A stretch of 64,000 bases of DNA from Rubrivirga sp. SAORIC476 (GCF_002283555.1 NZ_MVOI01000003.1:1414798-1478797); one strand, 5' to 3'. Positions 17,589-27,824 are shown, numbered from the stretch's first letter. Made by a program: numbers and translations. Notes: a model not told the origin generated them from the sequence alone.

Positions 17589-20066
17589 ATGCGCGCACGC
17601 CTGCTTCCCCTCGCGGGGCTCCTCCTACTTCTGGTCACCCCCGCCTCGGCGCAGGTCTGGGGCGAGATCTCCGGCCGCATCACCGAGGCCGACGGCGGGG
17701 CGGTCGCAGGCGCCTCGGTCCTCGTCGAAGGGACCTCGTTCGGCACTAACACGGGGGCTGACGGCCGCTACGGCTTCCGCATCCCCGAGGGGACGTACCC
17801 GGTCCGCGTCTCGTTCGTCGGATACACGACCGTGCGCGACACGCTCGTGGTTCGGCGCGGCGCCACGACCACGTTCGACGCCCGGCTGACCTCCGCCGTC
17901 GGCGACCTGGGCGACGTGGCGGTCGAGGGCCAGGCGGTCCCCCAGGACGTAGGCGTCAGCCGCATCGACCCGCGGACGGTCCGCGACATGCCGCTCCCGG
18001 TGACCGACGCCATCCGCGGCGTCAAGACAGAGCTGGGTGTGTCCTCGTCGAATGAGCTGTCCAACTCCTTCTCGGTGCGCGGCGGCAGCTACGACGAGAA
18101 CCAGTTCTTCATCGACGGCTTCGAGATCTACCGGCCGCTGCGCATCAGCCAGGGCGAGCAGGAGGGCCTCGGCCTCATCAACGGCGACCTGACCTCCCGG
18201 ATGACGCTCTTCGCAGGCGGCTTCCCGGTGCGCTACGGCGGCAAGCTGGCCTCGGTCTTGGACGCCACCTACACCACCCCGGAGGGCGTCCCGAGCGGCA
18301 CGGCGTACGCCTCGACGCTGGACGCAGGCGCGCAGGTCGGCGGCCGCCTGTCGGAGCGCGTCGGGCTGGCCGTCGCCGCGCGCTCGGCGCGGCCCCAGCG
18401 CTTCTTCGCCGGGCAAGAGCTCGACGGTGCCTACGACCCCGACTTCCGCGACATCCAGGGCGTCGTGGACGTGCAACTCGCGCCCGCGCACACGCTCCGC
18501 ACGCTCGGCCTCTACGCGCGCCACCGCTTCCGCCTCGCGCCGCGCCAGCAGGAGACCACGTTCGGCATCTACCCGAACCTCGTCCAGACGGTCGCCCGCG
18601 ACTTTGAGGGCATCGAGGAGGACGGCTACGACATCGCCTTCGGCGGGCTGCTCCTCACGAGCCAGCTTGGCCAGAACGCCACCGCCGAGCACCGTCTCTC
18701 GGTGTTCACCCTGGACGAGTTCGAGACCTACGACGTGACCTCGCGCACCTCGCTCTACCGCCGCCAGCAGCGGCCCGAGGGCTCGCAGGCCGACCTCGAC
18801 CGCCTCCTCGAAGGCCAGACGCTCCAGCGCGACGTGGCGGCCAACGACATCCAGCAGCTCATCCTGACCGCCCAGGGCCGCTACCTCGCCCGCCTCGGCG
18901 AGCACACCGTCGAGGCGGGCTGGCAGGCGCGTACGCTGCGCTTCGACGACCAGATCGACGAGCAGACCACCTTCTCCGGCCAGGGCGACGACGGCGAGCC
19001 GGTCACCCTCCCGGCCCGCGTGCTCGTGGCCGACACCACGTTCGCGTCCTGGCAGGGCTCGGTCTGGGCCGAGGACGCCATCCCGCTCGGCCGCCTCACG
19101 GTCACGCCTGGCCTCCGCGCCGACTACTTCGCCTACAACGACGAGCTGACGCTCTCGCCGCGGCTGACGGCGCGGTACCGCCTCTCGCCGCAGACCTCGT
19201 TCTCGGGCGCGACCGGCCTCTACCACCAGGCGCCGACCTACCGCGAGCTCCGTGGCGACCCCGTCCCCGGCGTCTCGGCGTTCCGCACGCTCGACGGCGA
19301 CATCCGGAGCCCGCGCGCGCTCCAGGCGGTGGTCGGGCTGGATCACTTCTTTACGTCCCGCCGCGTCGCCCTCCGCGCCGAGGCTTACGTCAAGCAATAC
19401 ACCGACCTGATCTCGTACGATGTCGAGAACGTCCGCGTGGTGTACTCCGCCGAGAACGACTCCGAGGGCTACGCCGCCGGCGCCGACCTCCAGCTCCGCG
19501 GCGAGCTCGTGCCGGGCCGCGAGAGCTGGATCAACTACGGCTTCCTCTTCACCCAGGAGCGCTTCTACACGCCCGAGGCCACCGACGAGCAGACGCTCGC
19601 GCGCTTCGCCGCGCAGGGCGGCGGCGACTGGATCGCCCGCCCCACCGACCGCCGCCACAACCTGTCCATCTTCATCCAGGACTACGTCCCCGGCGACGAC
19701 ACCTGGACCCTCCATATCCGCACGCTCTACGGCTCCGGCATCCCGACGACGCCGCCCGCACGCGACGTGGAGCGCTCCAACACGTCCATCACGGTCTTCG
19801 ACGAGGGGCAGCGCAACGCCATCCGCCTGCCGAGCTACTTCCGGTTCGACCTCGGCGCCACGAAGGTGCTCCGCCTCGCCGATCTCGCCACCGGCGACCC
19901 GCTGGAGCTGCTCGCGACCGTGGAGGTGCTCAACTTGTTCGACCAGACCAACGCCGTCGCCTACTCGTGGGTCGAGCAGTTCTCGGGCGACCGCCGCATC
20001 TACACCGCGGTCCCGACGCGCCTGACGCCGCGCACCCTCAACGTCCGCTTCCGGGTCGACTTCTAG
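17589..20066 (+). CDS. TonB-dependent outer membrane receptor
   Basis: An 825-residue receptor: signal peptide 1-21 (cleavage at ASA/Q), a carboxypeptidase-regulatory-like beta domain (about 24-105; ISGRITEADGGAVAGASVLVEG, VSFVGY), a plug with VRGGSYDENQFFIDGFEI near 158-175, and a C-terminal barrel ending in a terminal Phe (TLNVRFRVDF). It should import a substrate across the outer membrane using TonB energy; the ligand cannot be read. It differs clearly from the two receptors at 21692 and 25401. A -7-like TATCTTCG lies at 17503-17510. Confidence 0.93.
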   Translation: MRARLLPLAGLLLLLVTPASAQVWGEISGRITEADGGAVAGASVLVEGTSFGTNTGADGRYGFRIPEGTYPVRVSFVGYTTVRDTLVVRRGATTTFDARLTSAVGDLGDVAVEGQAVPQDVGVSRIDPRTVRDMPLPVTDAIRGVKTELGVSSSNELSNSFSVRGGSYDENQFFIDGFEIYRPLRISQGEQEGLGLINGDLTSRMTLFAGGFPVRYGGKLASVLDATYTTPEGVPSGTAYASTLDAGAQVGGRLSERVGLAVAARSARPQRFFAGQELDGAYDPDFRDIQGVVDVQLAPAHTLRTLGLYARHRFRLAPRQQETTFGIYPNLVQTVARDFEGIEEDGYDIAFGGLLLTSQLGQNATAEHRLSVFTLDEFETYDVTSRTSLYRRQQRPEGSQADLDRLLEGQTLQRDVAANDIQQLILTAQGRYLARLGEHTVEAGWQARTLRFDDQIDEQTTFSGQGDDGEPVTLPARVLVADTTFASWQGSVWAEDAIPLGRLTVTPGLRADYFAYNDELTLSPRLTARYRLSPQTSFSGATGLYHQAPTYRELRGDPVPGVSAFRTLDGDIRSPRALQAVVGLDHFFTSRRVALRAEAYVKQYTDLISYDVENVRVVYSAENDSEGYAAGADLQLRGELVPGRESWINYGFLFTQERFYTPEATDEQTLARFAAQGGGDWIARPTDRRHNLSIFIQDYVPGDDTWTLHIRTLYGSGIPTTPPARDVERSNTSITVFDEGQRNAIRLPSYFRFDLGATKVLRLADLATGDPLELLATVEVLNLFDQTNAVAYSWVEQFSGDRRIYTAVPTRLTPRTLNVRFRVDF

Positions 20067-20081
20067 GCCACCTGCCGTAGC

Positions 20082-20597
20082 CTAGAGCTTCGTCAGCGTG
20101 ACCGAGAGGGTGCCCGGAATCGCGGTCGCCCCGCTGTAGGCGACCGGGTCGAACGCCTGGAGGTTGACCGTCCGAGCGTAGGTGCCCGTGAGGCGGCTCC
20201 CCGTCTCGGTGTAGTTCAGAGAGAACTGGTTCGGGAGGAGGATCCGCGCCAGTTCGGCCGTGTCATCGTCGGTGAGGCCCCGGAACGTCGCCCGGCCGTT
20301 CGAGGCCTCGACCGCGAGGTCGGTCCGGTAGGACAGGTTCTCGTTCGCAAACCGCGTGACGAGGATCGCGTTGGCGTCGCCCCCGAACACGTCGAGGCGG
20401 GTCACCTGGAGGTTCAGGCCCGCCGCCACGTCCACAGGGTCAATGGCGGTCCCGTCCGGGTCGAACGTGATCGACGTGACGGCATAGCTGCCATCGACGA
20501 TGTTCAGGTCGCGGCCGGGGTTCGACGAATCACAACCCGTGAAGGCGGCGACGGCGAGAACGATCGCGACGAGCGCGCAGCGGGGGCAAGTCGGCAT
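20082..20597 (-). CDS. Hypothetical lipoprotein
   Basis: Not recognised. 171 residues with a lipoprotein signal (hydrophobic core IVLAVAAFTGC, lipobox Cys about 21) and a mature domain predicted to be beta-rich (SYAVTSITFDPDG, LTGTYARTVNLQAF). It converges on the receptor at 17589 with 15 bp between stops and reads away from the DUF4249 gene at 20700. It is probably an envelope protein of lipocalin-like or immunoglobulin-like style, but that is only a guess from the strand pattern. Confidence 0.65.
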   Translation of the reverse strand: MPTCPRCALVAIVLAVAAFTGCDSSNPGRDLNIVDGSYAVTSITFDPDGTAIDPVDVAAGLNLQVTRLDVFGGDANAILVTRFANENLSYRTDLAVEASNGRATFRGLTDDDTAELARILLPNQFSLNYTETGSRLTGTYARTVNLQAFDPVAYSGATAIPGTLSVTLTKL

Positions 20598-20699
20598 GGG
20601 AGATCCGGGGGGAAAGAGAGGCGGGTTTACGAATCTCGCCTCGGTTTCGTGCCCTGGCCGGGGCCTTTGTGTGGATCCGCCCCTGCGTGCAGCCCTCGG

Positions 20700-21689
20700 C
20701 TACGGCGCCTCAGCCTCGAACGTAACCTCGGCCAGCGTCACCGCCCCGACCAGCCCGTATCCGCCCACGACGTTCGAGGGCAGGTTGATCGGTTCGGCGA
20801 ACGGGTTCTCGTCTCCGCCAGAGAAGTACTCGATCCGGTACGCGTCGTAGACATCGCCCGAGAGCGCGGCGACCTGGACCGTCTCCGCGCCGTAGGCATC
20901 GCCCGGGCCGTAGCGATCGTCGCGGGCCATCGTGAACGTCTTCTCCTGGCCGTCGAACGTTTGATCCTGGAAGACGACGAACGTGATGTTGCCGTCGATC
21001 TCGACCGAGGCCGAGAGCAAGACGGGGTCGCTGGTGGTGAAGCTGTTGAGCAGCCGAGTGGTCTCCGTCGTCTCGGTGCACTCGCCGGTGTTGGGGTCGC
21101 AGGTGACCGTGGACGTGTAGGTGTAGTCCCGCAGGAGCGACAACCCGTAGAGGTCTCCGAGGCCGGCCGGATCGGTCAGTCGAACACGGAACCGGCGGTC
21201 CGCCCCGTCGCCCTCCTGGGTGGCCGTCAACGTGGGGCGGCGCGGGATGGTCACCGTGGCCGTCGCCGTCGGGTAGCCCGCCGCGTCGACCCGAAACGTG
21301 TAGGTGGCTCCGGGCTCCATGCGCGTCGTGCCCTGGTAGGGCCCGCACGGGAACGTCGGCGGGAAGCCGTCCGGACCGGGGGGGCGGCTGTAGTCGTCAC
21401 ACACGTCGGGGCAGAGCACGAGCGTCTCGACGGGCTGGCCGTCGCGCAGAAGCGTGACGGTGGCGTCGGCGCTGGGCGCGGTGGGGCCGAGGTACGACCG
21501 CCCACCGTACGGGTCCCGGCTTTCGGTCACGCGGAGGCTCACCGTCGAGTCGGCGGCGAGGACGGCGCGGAGCACGAGCCCCGGCTCGTACGCCGGCGTG
21601 TCGATGTCGAGGGCCGGCGTGAAGTCGCACCCGCCGACGGCCGCCAGCAGGAGCGCCGCGCCGAGCGAGCGGAGACGGGAGGCAGGCAT
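20700..21689 (-). CDS. DUF4249-family lipoprotein paired with TonB receptor
   Basis: A 329-residue lipoprotein with lipobox AAVGGC and the diagnostic opening ALDIDTPAYEPGLVLRAVL followed by LRVTESRDPYGG. DUF4249 proteins are found beside TonB-dependent receptors in Bacteroidota and are thought to act at the outer membrane with them; the biochemical role is unknown. It starts 2 bp after the receptor stop at 21692, so the two are an operon. It is a paralogue of the protein at 24319. Confidence 0.88.
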   Translation of the reverse strand: MPASRLRSLGAALLLAAVGGCDFTPALDIDTPAYEPGLVLRAVLAADSTVSLRVTESRDPYGGRSYLGPTAPSADATVTLLRDGQPVETLVLCPDVCDDYSRPPGPDGFPPTFPCGPYQGTTRMEPGATYTFRVDAAGYPTATATVTIPRRPTLTATQEGDGADRRFRVRLTDPAGLGDLYGLSLLRDYTYTSTVTCDPNTGECTETTETTRLLNSFTTSDPVLLSASVEIDGNITFVVFQDQTFDGQEKTFTMARDDRYGPGDAYGAETVQVAALSGDVYDAYRIEYFSGGDENPFAEPINLPSNVVGGYGLVGAVTLAEVTFEAEAP

Positions 21690-21691
21690 GG

Positions 21692-24139
21692 TCAAAACGA
21701 GAACTGGTACGAGAGCGTCGGGAGGACCGGGAACAGCGCCACGCCGACGAGCTTCTGCCGCTGGGAGCCCGACTGCGGGTCCGTCTCGGTGTCGGTCGTG
21801 GTGAGGAACGGGTTCTTCTGATTGGTCGCGTTGTATACGTTGAGCGCGAGCGCATGGGGGCGCGGGCCGCGCCGGAAGTACCACGTCGCGCCCAGGTCGA
21901 GGCGGACGTAGGCCGGCAGCCGGAACCCGTTGCGCGCTCCGTAGACCGTCCGCTCGTCGGTGTTGTCGCCCTTGATCCACCCGTCGACGCTCCCGCCCGC
22001 GAACGTCGTCCCCTCGTAGGCTGCAACGGGCAGCGTGACCGCGTCACCGGTGCCGTACACGAACGCAGCCGACACGTCGAACGGCCGCGAGATCTGGTAG
22101 AGCGCGACGGCCGAGACGTCGTGGCGGCGGTCGTAGCGGAAGGGGAAGCGCTCGCCGTCGTTGAGGGCGTCGAACTGGCGGTCGGTCTTGGCGAGGGTGT
22201 AGCCCAGCCACGTCGTCAGCCGGTCGGTCCGGTGCTGGACGAACAGCTCCAGCCCACGGCTCGTCCCGTCGCCGGTGACGACCAACTCCTGCCAGTCGTC
22301 GAAGGGCGTCGTGAAGGCGGCGCCCTCGCGGTAGGCCACGAGCCCCCGCATATCGCGCCAGTAGCCCTCCAGGGTCCACGTCGTCCGCCCGCTCCGCGAC
22401 GACCCCGCCAGCCCGGCGGCCACCTGGGTGCCCCGCTGCGGGCCGATCGAGTCGGCCGGGACCCACAGGTCGGCGGGCAGGCCGATGCCCGCGCCGGTCG
22501 TCAGCAGATGGATCGGCTGCTGGGTGATGGCCGCGCTCGCCTTGAGCGCCAGCCGGTCGCGGAGCTGGAACGCGGCCGAAAACCGGGGCTCCAGGGACGG
22601 ATAGACGTAGTCGCCCGTCGTGTAGACGGCGCCATGGAGCCCGAGCCCGAGTTGGAGGCGGTCGCTGACGCGCCATTCGTCCTCCGCGTACGCCACGAGG
22701 TCGGCGCCCAGCGTCCGAGACGCGCCCAGGAGGGTGTCGATGGCGACCCCCTCGCGCGCGATCTCGCCGGTTAGGGAGAGCGCGCCCGGCGTGAAGCGGT
22801 GCAGCGTCGCCCCGCCGCCGACGCGGACGTTGTGGCCCGCGCCCGCCGCGATGTCGAGGTCGAGCCGGGCGCCCAGGTCCAAGATGCCCGACGTGTAGCG
22901 GACGCGCGCGGACGCCGGGTCCGGCCCGCCCCGCCCCTCCTCGATGTCGGCGCCCACGTCGAAGCGGTAGTCGCTGGCCGTCACCGTCAGCGCGGCGAAG
23001 GTGCGCGGCGAGACCGTCCGCGTCCAGCGGAAGGCGCCGGTCAGGTTGCCCCAGTCGAGCCCGCCGCCGGTGACGTCCTCCACCTCGGTGGGCGTGCAGC
23101 CTGCCTGGTTGCACTGCCGGTACGGGTCGACGGACTCGAACCCGAACACGTCGGCGCCGCCGTAGAGGCTGAGGTAGACGCGGTCCCGGTCGCTCGGCCG
23201 CCAGTTGACCTTGGCGTTGAGGTCGTAGAAGTAGGCGCTCGGGTCGACGGTCTCGCGCCCGTTCGCCTCGGCCTCACGGTTGGCCGCGTCGATGAACGGC
23301 CGGGCGACCAGGTCGATGTACGTCCGCCGCCCCGAGATCAGGAACGACGCCTTGCCGGGCACGAGCGGCCCCTCGAACAGCAGCCGCGACGACAGCAGCC
23401 CTACCTGCCCCTGACCGCCGATCTCCTCCATGTTGCCGTCGCGCAGGCGCACGTCGAGCACGCTCCCCAGCCGCCCACCGAACCGCGCCGGGTAGGCCCC
23501 CTTCGTCAGTTCGACGCGGCTCACGGCGTCGCCGTTGAACGTGGACAAGAAGCCGAACAGGTGCGACGAGTTGTAGACGGGGACGCCGTCTAGCAGGATG
23601 AGCGTCTGGTCCGGCGAGCCGCCGCGAACGTAGATGCCCGCCGTCCCCTCGGCGCCGCCGCGGACGCCCGGCAAGAGCTGGATGGCCTTCAGCACGTCGG
23701 CCTCGCCCAGCAGCGCGGGCAGCCCCTGCACGTCGCGGCCCGTCAGCGCGACCTCGCCCATCTGGGCGGTCGCCTCGGGCCGCTCGCCCACGTCGGCCGC
23801 CTCGACGACGACCTCACCCAGCGCGGACTCGGCCTGGAGCGCCACGTCCACACGCACGTCTGCGCGAGCGTCCACCGCAAGATCGGCCGTCTGGTAGCCG
23901 ACGTACGAGACCCGGAGGCGGACCGAGTCGGAGGGGGCGGGCAGGCTGAAGAAGCCGTACGCGTTCGTCGCGGCGCCGCGGCCGAGGTCGGGCGCGAAGA
24001 CGGTGGCCCCGATCAGGACCTCGCCGGTCTCGGCATCGGTCACCACGCCGCTGACGACGCCGCGCCCCGGCGACGGCCCCGCGCTCGCGGCCGAGGCGGC
24101 CAGGAGCATCCACAGAACGGGCAACAAACGGAACGACAT
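21692..24139 (-). CDS. TonB-dependent receptor (tandem copy A)
   Basis: An 815-residue receptor: signal peptide (LLAASAASA), a carboxypeptidase-regulatory-like domain (VVSGVVTDAETGEVLIGATV), a plug with IYVRGGSPDQTLILLDGVPVY and the SVLDVRLRDG block, and a barrel ending in Phe (LPTLSYQFSF). I chose the ATG at 24139; eight in-frame residues lie upstream. It is closely similar over its whole length to the receptor at 25401, with almost unchanged stretches such as HLLTTGAGIGLPADLWVPAD. Its partner is the DUF4249 gene 2 bp downstream. A -7-like TAGCTTCC lies at 24194-24187 on the minus strand. Confidence 0.93.
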   Translation of the reverse strand: MSFRLLPVLWMLLAASAASAGPSPGRGVVSGVVTDAETGEVLIGATVFAPDLGRGAATNAYGFFSLPAPSDSVRLRVSYVGYQTADLAVDARADVRVDVALQAESALGEVVVEAADVGERPEATAQMGEVALTGRDVQGLPALLGEADVLKAIQLLPGVRGGAEGTAGIYVRGGSPDQTLILLDGVPVYNSSHLFGFLSTFNGDAVSRVELTKGAYPARFGGRLGSVLDVRLRDGNMEEIGGQGQVGLLSSRLLFEGPLVPGKASFLISGRRTYIDLVARPFIDAANREAEANGRETVDPSAYFYDLNAKVNWRPSDRDRVYLSLYGGADVFGFESVDPYRQCNQAGCTPTEVEDVTGGGLDWGNLTGAFRWTRTVSPRTFAALTVTASDYRFDVGADIEEGRGGPDPASARVRYTSGILDLGARLDLDIAAGAGHNVRVGGGATLHRFTPGALSLTGEIAREGVAIDTLLGASRTLGADLVAYAEDEWRVSDRLQLGLGLHGAVYTTGDYVYPSLEPRFSAAFQLRDRLALKASAAITQQPIHLLTTGAGIGLPADLWVPADSIGPQRGTQVAAGLAGSSRSGRTTWTLEGYWRDMRGLVAYREGAAFTTPFDDWQELVVTGDGTSRGLELFVQHRTDRLTTWLGYTLAKTDRQFDALNDGERFPFRYDRRHDVSAVALYQISRPFDVSAAFVYGTGDAVTLPVAAYEGTTFAGGSVDGWIKGDNTDERTVYGARNGFRLPAYVRLDLGATWYFRRGPRPHALALNVYNATNQKNPFLTTTDTETDPQSGSQRQKLVGVALFPVLPTLSYQFSF

Positions 24140-24318
24140 GCGCGACGATCGGGCTGATGACATCGAGGCCCATCTCGAGCCGCACAGGAAGCTAGTCCGG
24201 TCACTGGATCAGACGTATGCACTTCGTGTGCCCCGATGCTCCCTGCCGTCGCCCCCTGTCGTTCACCGAGGCGGACAGCCGGCGACGCGCGCGTCGGCGC
24301 GTGGGAGCGCCGCGACCC

Positions 24319-25317
24319 TCACTCCTCGAACCGCACCTCGGTGACCGCCACCGCACCGACGCGCCCGTAGCCGCCGAGCACGTTGACGGGAAGGTCGGCG
24401 GGCTCGGCGAACGGGTTCTCGTCCACCTCGAAGTTGGTGATCTGGTAGGCGTCGTACAGCTCCGCCGTCATGGCCGTCACCTGCACGCGGATGGCGCCGG
24501 TGTCGCCCGGGTGCGTGCCCCGCGGCGTCGCCTCGATGACGAAGTCGCGCGTCCGCCCGTCGAAGGCGTCGTCGGGGAACGTGACGAAGTGGATGGAGCT
24601 GCCCGCCTCGCGCGAGCCCGACACGATCACCGGGTCGGTGGACGAGAAGTCGCTCCGGTAAACGCGCGCCCGGTCCAGCACGACGAGCGTGTCGACGGCA
24701 CCGCCGACGCGGCACTGCGACACGGTGATCTGGTCCAGTTCCCGGAGGATGGTCAGCCCGTAGCGGTGGCCGAGGCCGGGCGGGTCCGCCAGGCGGACGC
24801 GGAACCGGCGCAGGCCGCCCGCCTCGGGCAGCGCCTCGACCGACACCTCGGGCGCCTCCGGAATGGAGACCGCGGCCTCGGCCGAGGGAAGGCCAGGCAG
24901 CTCGGCCCGGACGGTGTACGTCGCACCCGCCTCCAGCCGGACGCCACCGCGGTAGCTCCCGCACGCGAACGGCCCCTCGGTGGTCGTCTCCACCTGGCCC
25001 GTCTCCACGTTGCACGACGACCTCGACGACTGGTAGCACGTCTGCTCCGAGCCGGTGAGCGTCTCCACCTCGACGCCGTCGCGGAGCAGCGTCACCCGGC
25101 CGTCGGTGCGGGAGGGTCGCGCCACGAGCCCCTCGCCCGCCGGGTCGACGACGTACGGATCGCGGCTCACGCTCAGCCGGACCGTCGCCACGCCGTCGGC
25201 CATCAGCACCGACCGGATCACGGCCCCCGCCTCATACGGCGGCGTCTCGATGTCGAGCGTCGTCGAGAGGTCGCAACCTGCGAGCGAGATCAGGAGAAGG
25301 AAGGCTGCGAATCGCAT
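24319..25317 (-). CDS. DUF4249-family lipoprotein (tandem copy B partner)
   Basis: A 332-residue lipoprotein (lipobox LISLAGC, Cys15) with the DUF4249 signature TLDIETPPYEAGAVIRSVL and LSVSRDPYVVDPAG. It is homologous to the protein at 20700; the C-terminal pattern DENPFAEPADLPVNVLGGYGRVGAV is nearly the same in both. It is 83 bp downstream of the receptor at 25401 and presumably expressed with it. Confidence 0.88.
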   Translation of the reverse strand: MRFAAFLLLISLAGCDLSTTLDIETPPYEAGAVIRSVLMADGVATVRLSVSRDPYVVDPAGEGLVARPSRTDGRVTLLRDGVEVETLTGSEQTCYQSSRSSCNVETGQVETTTEGPFACGSYRGGVRLEAGATYTVRAELPGLPSAEAAVSIPEAPEVSVEALPEAGGLRRFRVRLADPPGLGHRYGLTILRELDQITVSQCRVGGAVDTLVVLDRARVYRSDFSSTDPVIVSGSREAGSSIHFVTFPDDAFDGRTRDFVIEATPRGTHPGDTGAIRVQVTAMTAELYDAYQITNFEVDENPFAEPADLPVNVLGGYGRVGAVAVTEVRFEE

Positions 25318-25400
25318 GGGGACGAGAGACAGGGTACCCGATACGAGGTACGGTCGATGCGAGCGCGGAGCCGCTCCCGCCGACGCACCTCATACCGCGC

Positions 25401-27824
25401 TCAAAACCCGAACCGGTACGACAGCGACGGCAGCACGGGAAACAGCGCGATACCGACGAGTTGCTGGCGGACCTCGCCCGTCTCCGGGTCGGTCCGCTCG
25501 TCGAGGAGCGTGGTGAAGGGGTTCTTCCGGTTGAGGGCGTTGTAGACGTTGAGGGCGACCGCGTGGGGCCGGTCGCCGCGCTGGATGTGGACCGTCAGCC
25601 CGAGGTCGAGGCGCGAGTAGGCGGGGAGCCGGTTGCCGTTGCGCGGCCCGTACGCCACCTCCGACGCCGATGCAGGAACGGACTGCGTCCAGTACCCGAT
25701 GGAGCCCGAACTGAGGAACGTCGCGTCGTAGGTCGCCGCCGGGAGCGTGACGGCGTCGCCGGTGCCGTAGACGGCCGCGACCGAGGCGTCGACGCGCCCG
25801 AGGCGGAGCACGGCGACGGCGGACACGTCGTGGCGTCGGTCGTAGCGGTAGGGAAACCAGGCGCCGTCCGCAATGGCGTCGAACCGACGGTCGGTCTTGG
25901 CGAGCGTGTAGGCGAGCCACGTCGTCAGCCGGTCGGTGCGGTGCTCGACGAGCGCTTCGAGCCCGCGGCTCCGCCCCTCGCCGGTCACCACCAGTTCCTG
26001 CCAGTCGTCGAAGGGCGTCGTGAAGGCGGCGCCGTCGCGGTAGGCGACCAGCCCGCGCATGTCGCGCCAGTAGCCCTCCAGCGACCACGTCGTCCGCCCC
26101 GACGGGCTCGACCCGGCCAGGCCGAGCGCGACCTGGGTGCCCCGCTCCGGCCCCACCGAGTCGGCCGGGACCCACAGGTCGGCGGGCAGGCCGATGCCCG
26201 CGCCAGTCGTCAGCAGGTGGACCGGCTGCTGGGTCACGGCGGCGCTCGCCTTCAGCGCGACGCGCGGCAGCACGCGGAGCGACGCCGCGATGCGCGGCTC
26301 GACGGACGGGTAGCGGTACCGGCCCGAGGCGTAGAGCGCGCCGTGCACCCCGAGGCCGAGCGTGAGCGGCCCGAGGCGCCACGTGTCGTCCACGTAGAGG
26401 ACGCCCTGGATGCCGTCCGAGGCGCCGCCGCCGAGCGTCGTGTCGGTGGGGACGCCCGTGGCCGCCTCGTCGCCGAGCAGCGCCAGCGCGCCGGGCGAGA
26501 ACCGGTGCCGGGTGACCGCCGCGCCGACGCGGAGCGTGTGGGTCGCGCCCGCGGCGATGTCGAGGTCGAGGCGGGCACTGAGGTCGCGGATGCCAGACCG
26601 GTAGAGCGCCGCCGCCGCGACCGGGCTCGGCCCGTTGCGCCCCTCGTCGGAGGTCACCTCGACGTCGAATCGGTAGTCGCTGGCCGTCAGCGTGAGCGCG
26701 CCGAACACGCGCGGCGAGAGCACGCGGGTGGCGCGGACGGAGCCCGTCAGCGAGCCCCAGTCGAGCGCGCCGCCCGTCACGTTCTCGACGCCCGTCGTCG
26801 CGCAGTCGCCGCCGGTGCAGGCCACCTCGGGGTCGACGGCGGTGAACCCGAACGCGTCGCCGCCGCGGTAGACGCTCAGGTAGACGCGGTCGCGGTCGGC
26901 CGGTCGCCAGCTCAGCTTGGCGTTGAGGTCGTAGAACGAGAGGCGGGGGTCGAGCGTGGCGTCGTTGCGCGCCATCGCGTCCTCGTTGGCGCGGTCGATG
27001 AAGGGTCGCGCGAGCAGGTTGACGTGCGTCCGCCGCCCCGAGACCAGCAGCGAGGCCTGGCCGGGAACGACCGGTCCTTCCGCCAGGACCGTCGTCGAGA
27101 GCAGCCCGACCTGCCCGCGCACGCGCCGCCGCTCGAAGTCGCCGTCGCGCAGGCGCACGTCCAGCACCGACGCCAGCCGCCCGCCGAAGCGCGCCGGGTA
27201 GGCGCCCTTCGTCAACTCCACCCGGCTGACGGCGTCCGCGTTGAACGTCGAGAGGAAGCCGAACAGGTGGGCGGCGTTGTAGAGCGGTGTGCCGTCGAGC
27301 AGCACGAGCGTCTGGTCGGGCGAGCCGCCGCGGACGTAGAGCCCCGCCGTCCCCTCCTGCCCCGCGCGGACGCCCGGCAGCAACTGGACCGCCTTCAGCA
27401 CGTCGGCCTCGCCGAGCAGCGCGGGGAGCGCCTGCACGTCGCGCCCCGACAGCGCGACCGTGCCCATCTGGGGCGTCTCCTCGGGCCGCGCCGCGCCCGC
27501 CCCGTCCGCCTCGACCACCACCTCGCCGAGGTCGGCGGGGACGAGGGCCACGTTCAGCCGGCCGCCCTCGGCGTCCGCCGACTCCACCTCGCGCGGCTGG
27601 TAGCCGACCGACGAGACGACCAGCGCCACGGAGTCGGCCGGGAGGGGCAGGCTGTAGTGGCCGTACGCGTTCGTGACCGCGCCTCGGTCGAGCGTCGGCG
27701 CGTAGACGGCCGCGCCGATCAGCACCCCGCCCGTCCGCGCGTCCGTGACCGTGCCGCTCACCACGGTCTGCGCGGAGGCTCCGGCAGACAGGAGGACGAC
27801 GAGGCCGAGGACGAGACGCACCAT
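25401..27824 (-). CDS. TonB-dependent receptor (tandem copy B)
   Basis: An 807-residue receptor, paralogue of the one at 21692: signal peptide MVRLVLGLVVLLSAGASA, regulatory-like beta domain, plug with LYVRGGSPDQTLVLLDGTPLY, barrel ending LPSLSYRFGF. The ATG at 27824 begins the signal peptide; the frame is open further upstream, but that sequence has no signal character. The order receptor-DUF4249 repeats that at 20700-24139, indicating duplication of a two-gene module. Confidence 0.93.
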   Translation of the reverse strand: MVRLVLGLVVLLSAGASAQTVVSGTVTDARTGGVLIGAAVYAPTLDRGAVTNAYGHYSLPLPADSVALVVSSVGYQPREVESADAEGGRLNVALVPADLGEVVVEADGAGAARPEETPQMGTVALSGRDVQALPALLGEADVLKAVQLLPGVRAGQEGTAGLYVRGGSPDQTLVLLDGTPLYNAAHLFGFLSTFNADAVSRVELTKGAYPARFGGRLASVLDVRLRDGDFERRRVRGQVGLLSTTVLAEGPVVPGQASLLVSGRRTHVNLLARPFIDRANEDAMARNDATLDPRLSFYDLNAKLSWRPADRDRVYLSVYRGGDAFGFTAVDPEVACTGGDCATTGVENVTGGALDWGSLTGSVRATRVLSPRVFGALTLTASDYRFDVEVTSDEGRNGPSPVAAAALYRSGIRDLSARLDLDIAAGATHTLRVGAAVTRHRFSPGALALLGDEAATGVPTDTTLGGGASDGIQGVLYVDDTWRLGPLTLGLGVHGALYASGRYRYPSVEPRIAASLRVLPRVALKASAAVTQQPVHLLTTGAGIGLPADLWVPADSVGPERGTQVALGLAGSSPSGRTTWSLEGYWRDMRGLVAYRDGAAFTTPFDDWQELVVTGEGRSRGLEALVEHRTDRLTTWLAYTLAKTDRRFDAIADGAWFPYRYDRRHDVSAVAVLRLGRVDASVAAVYGTGDAVTLPAATYDATFLSSGSIGYWTQSVPASASEVAYGPRNGNRLPAYSRLDLGLTVHIQRGDRPHAVALNVYNALNRKNPFTTLLDERTDPETGEVRQQLVGIALFPVLPSLSYRFGF

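Noticed and set aside
20700-27824. Tandem receptor modules considered as an assembly duplication artefact
   Set aside because: The two copies differ throughout, including gene lengths and spacer lengths, so they are true paralogues.
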